From G965202915 sp965205955 (GTDB lineage Bacteria; Pseudomonadota; Gammaproteobacteria; Eutrophobiales; Eutrophobiaceae): a DNA stretch of 64,000 bases. How positions within the stretch are numbered: the first letter of the stretch is position 1; each line of letters opens with the position of its first letter. Where the stretch lies: NCBI GenBank assembly GCA_965205955.1, contig OZ242192.1:620001-684000 (forward strand), given 5' to 3'. The notes under the pieces are model-generated. The model had not been told where the DNA came from, made no database searches, and saw nothing but the letters and a program-made list of their open reading frames with translations. Made by a program: the position numbers and the translations under genes. Positions 52,748 through 59,445 of the stretch are shown in pieces.

Positions 52748-53875
52748 ATGCAACAGACACTTTCTGAAAACGGATTCGAGAAATTCCGTAAGACGACCCG
52801 TAAAGAGCGGTTTCTGGAAGAGATGGAAACGATTATTCCCTGGAAGGAACTAGCCAAAGTCATCAAGCCGTTTTACCCCCATCCAAAGGGTGCGGGGCGT
52901 CCCCCGATCGGGATTGAACGCATGCTGCGAATCCATTTTCTTCAGCACTGGTTCAATCTCTCCGACCCGGCCGTAGAAGAAGCGCTGTATGACTCGCGCG
53001 CATTGCGCCGGTTTGTCGGTATAGACCTCGGTAGAGAGCCGGCTCCCGATGAGACCACGGTGTGCAAATTCCGCCATTTGATGGAGAAGCACGATCTGGG
53101 CGACCAACTGTTTCATCAGGTGAATCAGTATCTGCAAGAAAACGGCCTGAAAGTCTCGCGTGGCACAATTGTTGATGCGAGCATCATCCATGCCCCGAGT
53201 TCTACCAAGAACAAGAAAAAAGAGCGCGACCCAGATATGCGTCAGGTTCGCAAGGGCAGGCAGTGGTATTTTGGAATGAAGGCGCACATTGGTGTGGACA
53301 GTCGCACCAAGCTGATTCATTCGGTGGTTGCAACGCCTGCGAATGTGCACGACTCCCAGGTTCTTAGCGACCTGCTGCACGGCGAGGAAACCCGTGTCTG
53401 GGGTGATTCGGCCTATACGGGTCAGGGGCAAGTGATAACCGATTGTGCTCCGCAGGCAAGGGATTTCACGCAAGCGAAAGGCCATAGAAACCGACTGTTG
53501 ACGGAGCAGGAGCGTTGTGCAAACCGGAACAAATCCCGGGTCAGGGCCAAGGTGGAACATCAGTTTGGCATCATCAAACAACGGTTCGGGTTTTGCAAAG
53601 TGCGCTACCGGGGGCTGGATAAGAATGCGCATCGTCTGTTCGTGGCCTGCGCCTTGAGTAACCTGGTGATGGCCAAAACCCCGCTGTTGAGGCGAAAGCG
53701 GCTGGAAGTGCGGGTATGTTGCGCCTGAAAAAAGTGGGATGGGGGAAGAAAAGCCCCGGAGGCGGTGAAACAGCGCTTTTTGAGTCGAGTTCATCGGCAT
53801 CAATGCCACATATCTGAATAGTAAAAGAGCGTTTCGCATTGAAACTAAAGTTTTCATGTGTTAATCAGATGTTCC
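52683..53875 (+). mobile_element. Complete IS5-family insertion sequence (1193 bp)
   Basis: Ends are GGCAACTCTGATT on the left and, inverted, GGAACATCTGATT on the right, matching at 10 of 13 positions. Both sides carry the 4-bp duplication TTAA (52679-52682 and 53876-53879), which fits the YTAR preference of the IS5 subgroup. One intact transposase gene lies inside. All parts needed for movement are visible. Confidence 0.9.
52748..53728 (+). CDS. IS5-family DDE transposase
   Basis: 326 residues, full length. An N-terminal DUF772-type domain (IPWKELAKVIKPFYPHP) precedes the DDE catalytic core: first Asp in GTIVDASIIHAP, second Asp in RVWGDSAYTG, Glu in RVRAKVEHQFGIIKQRFGF. No frameshift. It sits inside an element with matching ends and target duplication, so it is probably recently active. 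Confidence 0.95.
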   Translation: MQQTLSENGFEKFRKTTRKERFLEEMETIIPWKELAKVIKPFYPHPKGAGRPPIGIERMLRIHFLQHWFNLSDPAVEEALYDSRALRRFVGIDLGREPAPDETTVCKFRHLMEKHDLGDQLFHQVNQYLQENGLKVSRGTIVDASIIHAPSSTKNKKKERDPDMRQVRKGRQWYFGMKAHIGVDSRTKLIHSVVATPANVHDSQVLSDLLHGEETRVWGDSAYTGQGQVITDCAPQARDFTQAKGHRNRLLTEQERCANRNKSRVRAKVEHQFGIIKQRFGFCKVRYRGLDKNAHRLFVACALSNLVMAKTPLLRRKRLEVRVCCA

Positions 53876-53953
53876 TTAAATAAAAAAATAATGGTATTGT
53901 GTTTATTTTCTGCTATACTTGATAGATAGGTAGCATTTAAAAAGGGCATCAGA

Positions 53954-54079
53954 ATGAAAGAAAAAGTCATAAGTGAATTTGAGTTTTTCAGCAAGTTTAA
54001 TACAGAGAAAAAGCTGTTAAGTTTTTTGAGTCGGTTGGTTGGTTTGAAGGTCGATATTGTCCAAATTATTAATACGTAA
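53954..54079 (+). CDS. Possible 41-residue small protein
   Basis: Frame starting MKEKVISEFEFFSKFNTEKK and ending VQIINT, with AAAAGG about 9 bp before the ATG. Not recognised. Codon use is AT-rich like the following genes. It may be a real small gene of the accessory region or the remains of a longer one. Confidence 0.3.
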   Translation: MKEKVISEFEFFSKFNTEKKLLSFLSRLVGLKVDIVQIINT

Positions 54080-54189
54080 AATTATTGCTGATTATTGTTT
54101 GTAATATTCGTGATGATCTTATATTTTATTGCAATAAGCTTTTAGAAAGTAATATGTTTTTGCTATAATCATAAGCAGGAGGTGCTAAA

Positions 54190-54372
54190 ATGAGTAATAC
54201 TCAAAAATCTGCCCAGAGGCTTCAAAAGGGTTTAATAGAGGAGTACGCCAAAAAGCGTATAACGAAAAATAGCAATCAAGGGCTTCGTTATCCAAACAAC
54301 TCACTTCCAGAAACCAACGGGAAGAAAGACATTCAGGAGATCGAATCGCTGTTGGAACGTGTGAAATCATAG
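54190..54372 (+). CDS. Small hypothetical protein (60 aa), first of a two-gene unit
   Basis: Perfect AGGAGG site 8 bp before ATG. The product is charged and helix-prone (SNTQKSAQRLQKGLIEEYA), with a middle stretch NSLPETNGKKD and an acidic C-terminal helix (IQEIESLLERVKS). No known domain. The larger unknown gene follows 25 bp downstream. The small basic-then-large layout recalls toxin-antitoxin or paired accessory genes, but no family is recognised. Confidence 0.55.
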   Translation: MSNTQKSAQRLQKGLIEEYAKKRITKNSNQGLRYPNNSLPETNGKKDIQEIESLLERVKS

Positions 54373-54397
54373 TGCTCCATTCATAAGCTGTTAGTCT

Positions 54398-54982
54398 ATG
54401 TCAGAACTACATGAGGGGATCTTTGAGGATTTCAAAGAAGACTCAGATGCTTTTGCTGTCGCTGTCAGGGATAGTATTGTCGCTTCCTTGCATAGAAAAT
54501 TACCGTTTTTGTATGCGGAGATTTCAAATTGGCGAGTGCTCCATGCCTATGAGGCTTGGTGCCATGACATAAACGCTATGCATACTAATAGCATGTCTTC
54601 AATATCCAGCGAACCTGATCATTTCAAACATGCTGGCATAATGGCATATTGGCTACGTCGCTTTTCGCCAATAATAGAGATTCATTACAACCGAACACTA
54701 GAAGATCGAAATCTAACGGATGAAGAACAACGTGACCGCGATTTTTTACTTCCTTATGCCAACGAATATTTTGCTTTTGATTTTGGATTAAAGCTTTGTG
54801 ATTACTTCCAGACCACCAGAAAAAAAGGTGCCACTCAGTTAAAGCAAATAACCCGTGAATATTTGCAGGCAGTTTTATACCATCTTAAATATAAGAATGT
54901 CTCTCCACATTCCCTCATTTTGATTTATCATTCATTCTATCTGGACGCAACGGAAAGAGCTATTGTCAAAAGTAGTGTCTGA
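54398..54982 (+). CDS. Hypothetical protein (194 aa), second of a two-gene unit
   Basis: Not recognised. Mostly alpha-helical by appearance, rich in aromatic and acidic residues (FKEDSDAFAVAVRDSIV; ISNWRVLHAYEAWCHDINA; LLPYANEYFAFDFGLKLC). No signal peptide or membrane segment. The stop codon falls in the first bases of an IS3-like relic, so the original C-terminus may have been replaced by the insertion. Context is a defence-rich accessory region. Confidence 0.55.
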   Translation: MSELHEGIFEDFKEDSDAFAVAVRDSIVASLHRKLPFLYAEISNWRVLHAYEAWCHDINAMHTNSMSSISSEPDHFKHAGIMAYWLRRFSPIIEIHYNRTLEDRNLTDEEQRDRDFLLPYANEYFAFDFGLKLCDYFQTTRKKGATQLKQITREYLQAVLYHLKYKNVSPHSLILIYHSFYLDATERAIVKSSV

Positions 54983-55290
54983 CAAGTTGATCATGCGGCT
55001 GCCAGTGCCCCCCCTATTAGGGCAAAATCAGTGAGAGTTTCATTAAACTGACTAATGGGAGGTCTTATGATGAAGACAAAGCGGTACACAGACGAACAAA
55101 TTATTGATTTTTTGAAGTTACATGAAGCAGGTGCCAAAGTCAGCGGTCTTGTCCGAGAACACGGCTTCTCTGAGCAGAGTTTCTATCGTTGGAAGTCCAA
55201 ATAGGCATGGAGTTATCGGATGCCCGGCACCTGCGGACGTTTGAGGCAGAGAATAGCCACTTGAAGAAACTGCTGGCCGAAGCTGAGGCG
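54976..55290 (+). pseudogene. Decayed IS3-family orfA with left end
   Basis: Reading frame 55067-55204 begins MMKTKRYTDEQIIDFLKLHE and includes VSGLVREHGFSEQSFYRWKSK, a typical IS3-family OrfA helix-turn-helix, then hits TAG. In another frame the expected continuation appears (GMELSDARHLRTFEAENSHL then KKLLAEAE), so a small deletion has broken it. orfB is missing. The upstream TGTCTGAC and the C-rich stretch near 55005 are consistent with the element's left end. Confidence 0.8.
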
Positions 55291-55360
55291 GTTTATTCTT
55301 CCTATATCCATTGGTTTAGAGGGGTTGGAACCATTCGCATCCTTCCTCTTTTCAGGGAAT

Positions 55361-55388
55361 AGAAAAACCGCCAACAGGCGGCTTTTCT
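55361..55388. terminator. Bidirectional intrinsic terminator
   Basis: AGAAAAACCGCC, loop AACA, GGCGGCTTTTCT: a 12-bp stem with one mismatch whose own flanks supply A and T tracts, so it can work on both strands. On the minus strand it lies just downstream of the micro-ORF array. Confidence 0.75.
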
Positions 55389-55395
55389 ATTTCGA

Positions 55396-55638
55396 TTATA
55401 ACTTGTTAATTCCTTCTGGCATTGTAATCCCTCTATTCGGTTGACTATGGTAAAATAATACTCCATTTTTCCCTGTCTCATCAAAAAAATCTAACCTTTT
55501 CGTTAGAACTTGTTAATTCCTTCTGGCATTGCAAATTCCTCTATTCGGTTGACTATGGTAAAATAATACTCCATTTTTCCCCGTTTCATCAAAAAAATCC
55601 AACCCTTTCATTAGAACCTGTTAATTCCTTCGGGCATT
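55396..55638 (-). repeat. Tandem repeat array carrying three MPEGIN(K/R)(L/F) micro-ORFs
   Basis: Unit starts at 55400, 55507 and 55615 (107-108 bp period; two full copies and a third limited to the conserved core). On the minus strand each copy holds a 9-codon frame: 55396-55422 (MPEGINKL), 55503-55529 (MPEGINKF) and 55611-55637 (MPEGINRF). The first two follow AGAGG, the third AAGGAGG. Each full unit also has TTGATG, 18 bp, TATTAT on the minus strand (55455-55484 and 55563-55592), promoter-like. In copy 1 the peptide is also the end of a longer frame (DFFDETGKNGVLFYHSQPN precedes it), so decay of a duplicated gene end is the main alternative. Confidence 0.6.
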
Positions 55639-55868
55639 CTTGCCTCCTTCTCTGCGATTATTGCCAGATATGATGATCGCCTCTTTCTGAACGCTTCAAT
55701 TCCATGAACACGAATTTTCCAGAATCGCATTGCCAGTAAGAATTGATCAGACCTTTCTTAATTACTCAAAGTACAGTAGTATTTGAAAGTCAGGTAATTT
55801 CACCTTATTTTTTTCACCCACGATCTTGGCAATGGAATGAAAGGTATAGAGGTGTGTTAAAAAATATA

Positions 55869-56020
55869 ATGACTATACGTGAAGTGGGTGCTTTTCTGCG
55901 TCTTACAGAAAAGACAGTCTACCGCGTGGTCTTAAGGTAAAATTCCCGGCTTTAAAGTCAGTGGTTCTGCGCAGTGAAATTGAAAACCGGATAGTGCAGC
56001 AAAGTAAAAAAGTGGTGTGA
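55869..56020 (+). pseudogene. Frameshifted excisionase-like helix-turn-helix gene
   Basis: Starts MTIREVGAFLRLTEKTVYR, the classic MerR/excisionase-type domain, then shifts frame: GKIPGFKVSGS appears in a second frame and RSEIENRIVQQSKKVV in a third, ending at TGA 56018-56020. A normal member would read through into WRF and RRSEIE. It ends 7 bp before the methyltransferase start, so it may be the ruined controller of the operon. Confidence 0.75.
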
Positions 56021-56027
56021 AAGGATA

Positions 56028-57539
56028 ATGACAGTATATCCATATCCAGTAATAGATCTGTTTGCGGGGCCCGGTGGTCTTGGTGAAGGCTTTGCTTGCC
56101 TTGTTTCTAAAAGAAAGTTTTCTTTTAAAACTCTGGTATCCATTGAGTGCGATATACACGCTCACAGGACTTTGTTGCTCAGGCATTTCTTCAGAAATTT
56201 TTATCCTAAAAAGCCACCGAAAGAATATTACGAGTATCTGGCTGGAAATATTGCTTTCGATGATCTTGAAAAAACACACCCGCCACAGTGGAAGTCTGCC
56301 CGCCAGTCAGCTTTGAAAATCTCATTATGTAAAGACAATCGCAAAGAAGTCAAAAAAACAATTTCAAATCATCTAAATGGCTGTAAAAAATGGGTTTTTG
56401 TAGGAGGGCCGCCATGTCAGGCATATTCTCTTGTTGGCCGTTCTCGCCGCACAAATGATCCTGATTTTCAGTCGGATCAGAAGCATTTCCTTTATCGGGA
56501 ATACCTGAAAATTATCACAGATCACAAGCCCCCGGTTTTTGTCATGGAAAACGTCAAGGGACTGCTTTCAGCAAAGGTAGGGGGTGCGTTAGTAATTCAA
56601 AAAATTATTCGTGACCTTTCTCAGCCTAAAAAGGCTGTGAGTCAATCTGATAACGGTCTTAGCTATAAACTTTATTCGCTCAGTAAACGTGGTGAATTTA
56701 CAGAGGAGGCGGATCTCGCTTCTTTTGTTGTAAAAGCTGAAGAATACGGAGTTCCTCAGGCGAGACACAGAATGTTTATCGTAGGCATTCGCTCCGATCT
56801 GGATGTGATCCCAGAGACTCTGGAGAAAAAAGAAGCCGTTACAGTCAAGGGCGTTATAGGCAAAATGCCAAGAATCAGAAGCGGTATATCCAAAGGAGCA
56901 GACAGCCCTGAAAGATGGAAGCAAATTCTTCTGGATGCTTCTGGTGAGCCATGGGGCAGGAAAATGTCCACAGCGAATAACCGGTTTTCAGAGATCATGC
57001 AGCCATCCAGATTGCCTGATAAAAGGACATCGAGAAAATATACGCCATCTAAGGAAATGCATGATTGGTACCATGATGAGAATTTAAAAGTTCTGACACT
57101 GCATGAGTCACGTTCGCACATGGAAACAGATCTGCAGCGCTATCTTTTTGCATCATCTTTTTCCACAGCCTTTGAAATTTCACCAAAACTTTCAGATTTT
57201 CCTGATGAGCTTTTACCAAAACACAAAAATGTTGATGCCGGTAAAAAAGGGGGGATGTTTTCTGACCGTTTCCGAGTTCAGCTTCCGGGGCGCGCTTCAA
57301 CGACAATAACGTCACATATATCTAAAGATGGGCATTATTACATACACTATGATCCTTCTCAGTGCCGCAGTCTGACAGTAAGAGAGGCCGCCAGGCTTCA
57401 GACTTTTCCTGATAATTATCATTTTGAAGGGCCAAGAACAGAGCAGTATCACCAGGTAGGAAATGCAGTACCTCCATATCTGGCAAAACAGATAGCTGAA
57501 ATTATCCAGTATGTTCTGGACAGGATTCCGGGGGAGTGA
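56028..57539 (+). CDS. Cytosine-5 DNA methyltransferase (Dcm-like)
   Basis: 503 residues. Motif I DLFAGPGGLGEGFACL, motif IV GGPPCQAYSLVGRSRR with the catalytic cysteine, motif VI FVMENVKGLL, motif VIII VPQARHRMFIVGIR, motif IX LTVREAARLQTFPDNYHF and motif X HQVGNAVPP. All catalytic positions are present, so it should modify DNA. The long region between VIII and IX is the target-recognition part; the site cannot be read from it. The stop overlaps the vsr start (TGATG). Confidence 0.95.
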   Translation: MTVYPYPVIDLFAGPGGLGEGFACLVSKRKFSFKTLVSIECDIHAHRTLLLRHFFRNFYPKKPPKEYYEYLAGNIAFDDLEKTHPPQWKSARQSALKISLCKDNRKEVKKTISNHLNGCKKWVFVGGPPCQAYSLVGRSRRTNDPDFQSDQKHFLYREYLKIITDHKPPVFVMENVKGLLSAKVGGALVIQKIIRDLSQPKKAVSQSDNGLSYKLYSLSKRGEFTEEADLASFVVKAEEYGVPQARHRMFIVGIRSDLDVIPETLEKKEAVTVKGVIGKMPRIRSGISKGADSPERWKQILLDASGEPWGRKMSTANNRFSEIMQPSRLPDKRTSRKYTPSKEMHDWYHDENLKVLTLHESRSHMETDLQRYLFASSFSTAFEISPKLSDFPDELLPKHKNVDAGKKGGMFSDRFRVQLPGRASTTITSHISKDGHYYIHYDPSQCRSLTVREAARLQTFPDNYHFEGPRTEQYHQVGNAVPPYLAKQIAEIIQYVLDRIPGE

Positions 57540-57958
57540 TGGAAGATATACTGACACCGGAAAAAAGAAGCTGGAATATGTCTCGTATCAAAGGAAAAGA
57601 TACGAAGCCAGAAGTCATGCTGCGTTCTATGCTTCATAAAGCAGGTTTTCGATTTCTTATTCATGACAAAAAACTGCCCGGGAAGCCTGATATAACCCTT
57701 CCACGCTATAGCACCGCGATTTTTGTAAATGGATGTTTCTGGCATCGCCATGAGAAGTGTAAATATGCCTATAATCCTAAATCACGGCAGGATTTCTGGC
57801 AGGATAAGTTTGCCAAAACAGTAGTACGCGATCAGGAAAAAACTGAAAAGTTGCAGCAAAAAGGCTGGCGCGTTCTGACAGTCTGGGAATGTGAACTTGA
57901 GAAAAATCCGCAGGGCGTGCTGAAAGAAATTGTTGCCGACATAAAAGGGTGTGCCTGA
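57539..57958 (+). CDS. vsr: Vsr-type mismatch endonuclease
   Basis: 139 residues from ATG 57539. Family features: EKRSWNMSRIKGKDTKPE, the catalytic Asp in KLPGKPDITLPRY, Zn-binding and histidine positions in VNGCFWHRHEKCKY, and a C-terminal WECELEK. Vsr enzymes nick T:G mismatches left by deamination of 5-methylcytosine, matching the preceding methyltransferase. In this operon it could instead supply nuclease activity; that is inference. Confidence 0.93.
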   Translation: MEDILTPEKRSWNMSRIKGKDTKPEVMLRSMLHKAGFRFLIHDKKLPGKPDITLPRYSTAIFVNGCFWHRHEKCKYAYNPKSRQDFWQDKFAKTVVRDQEKTEKLQQKGWRVLTVWECELEKNPQGVLKEIVADIKGCA

Positions 57959-59445
57959 TGCCTGCTTATCATAAACTTCCACCCAGCGCTTCTTCTCTGT
58001 CAGAGTCTATGCGGGATCTGGGCTATTCTTTAGAAACAGCTATTGCTGATATCATTGATAACAGCATCACTGCTGAAGCAGATGAGATTGATGTTTTCTG
58101 TGACCTGAGCAGAGACAAACCAACTCTTACTATCATTGATAATGGACATGGAATGTCTGATGAAGAACTTCTGATTGCGATGAAGCATGGCTCTATTAAT
58201 CCAAAACAGGAAAGAGATTCCTTTGATCTGGGTCGCTTTGGACTCGGCTTGAAAACGGCTTCTTTTTCGCAGTGCAGACATTTGACGGTAGCCAGTTCAA
58301 AGAATTCTGTTTTATGTGGAGCTGGATGGGACCTTGATTTTGTGAGTGAAAACGACGAATGGCTTTTATTTATTCTTGATGAAAAGGAAATAAAAGAACT
58401 GCCTTATCTGGATCGACTTCCTTCGACGGGGACAATGATTGTATGGAGGAAACTGGACAGAATTTTTGATGGTAAATCCGGTTCTAAGCGAGATGAAATT
58501 GTATATGAGAAGCTGGATCTGGTTGAAAAGCATCTTGCTCTGGTATTCCATAGATTTCTTTCTGGGGAAATAAAGCAAAGGAAAAAGATAGTAATCCGAA
58601 TAAACGGGCACTCAGTTACAGCATTTGATCCTTTCTGTAGAAAAAACAAAGCCACACAGATGTTGCCTGAGGAAATAATCCGGGTAGATGGAAAAGACGT
58701 CGTGATTCAGCCTTATATTTTGCCTCATTACAGCAAACTTACTGCTGCTGAATATGATTTATATGAGGATCGCAGCAGTTTTATCTCTAATCAAGGCGCT
58801 TACATTTACCGAAGCGGACGACTTATGGCCTGGGGAGACTGGTTCCGACTCGTGCCAAAAGGAGAGGCAACAAAACTGGCCAGAGTTCAGATAGATTTTC
58901 CTAATGCGCTTGATGGAAGCTGGGCCATTGATATTAAAAAATCCCAGGCACGGCCTCCTCACGAAGTCAGGGAAAGACTGAGACAGGTCATACCAAAAAT
59001 CACGCATACAAGCACTCGTGTTCATCGCGGGCGTGGTCAAAAACTTCCCCATGAAACATCAATGCCTGTCTGGGAACGATATGCAGATAAAGGAAAAATC
59101 AGATTTGATCTGAATATGTCGCATCCGATTCTTGTTTCATTGAAAAATGATCTGACAGATAAACAGTTCAAAAGTCTTGTTGGCTATCTTGATGCTGTGA
59201 CTTCATCTTTACCCATAGATATGATTTATTCTGATTATTCTTCTACTCCACATGATTTAGATCAGGTTTCTATTGAACCGGACGTTGTAATTCAGAAACT
59301 GAAGCAACTGAAAGAAACTTTATCCGATGGAAGCTCAGTTGATTTAACCACTTTTAGAGATGTGGTGGTATCTATGCGTATGTTTTCTGGCCATGAAGAC
59401 ATAGTCGAAAGATTTATTGAGGAGGAATTCAATGAGCCAGAATAA
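57958..59445 (+). CDS. GHKL (MORC/Hsp90-like) ATPase of a restriction-type operon
   Basis: 495 residues from ATG 57958, which overlaps the vsr stop. ATP-binding Bergerat motifs: ETAIADIIDNSITAEA (N box), IIDNGHGMSDEEL (G1), FGLGLKTASFSQ (G2). The remaining 350 residues are not recognised but contain an S5-like segment near WAIDIKKSQARPP. Prokaryotic MORC-like ATPases of this kind are linked to multi-gene restriction-modification systems (family knowledge), where they are thought to clamp or remodel DNA. Confidence 0.88.
   Translation: MPAYHKLPPSASSLSESMRDLGYSLETAIADIIDNSITAEADEIDVFCDLSRDKPTLTIIDNGHGMSDEELLIAMKHGSINPKQERDSFDLGRFGLGLKTASFSQCRHLTVASSKNSVLCGAGWDLDFVSENDEWLLFILDEKEIKELPYLDRLPSTGTMIVWRKLDRIFDGKSGSKRDEIVYEKLDLVEKHLALVFHRFLSGEIKQRKKIVIRINGHSVTAFDPFCRKNKATQMLPEEIIRVDGKDVVIQPYILPHYSKLTAAEYDLYEDRSSFISNQGAYIYRSGRLMAWGDWFRLVPKGEATKLARVQIDFPNALDGSWAIDIKKSQARPPHEVRERLRQVIPKITHTSTRVHRGRGQKLPHETSMPVWERYADKGKIRFDLNMSHPILVSLKNDLTDKQFKSLVGYLDAVTSSLPIDMIYSDYSSTPHDLDQVSIEPDVVIQKLKQLKETLSDGSSVDLTTFRDVVVSMRMFSGHEDIVERFIEEEFNEPE

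Noticed and set aside
52850..53857. Long reading frame antisense to the transposase
   Set aside because: It is a shadow of the intact transposase with no recognisable motif.
55302..55484. 60-codon minus-strand gene starting MMRQGKMEYYF
   Set aside because: It runs through the tandem repeat and the terminator hairpin, and another frame gives a more protein-like reading, so it is probably not real.
55400..55640. CRISPR array
   Set aside because: The 107-bp units are contiguous near-identical tandem copies with no unique spacers, and no cas genes are present.
55743..55940. 65-codon plus-strand gene reaching into the helix-turn-helix relic
   Set aside because: The upstream part has no family resemblance and the conserved domain starts at 55869; only the frameshifted relic is kept.
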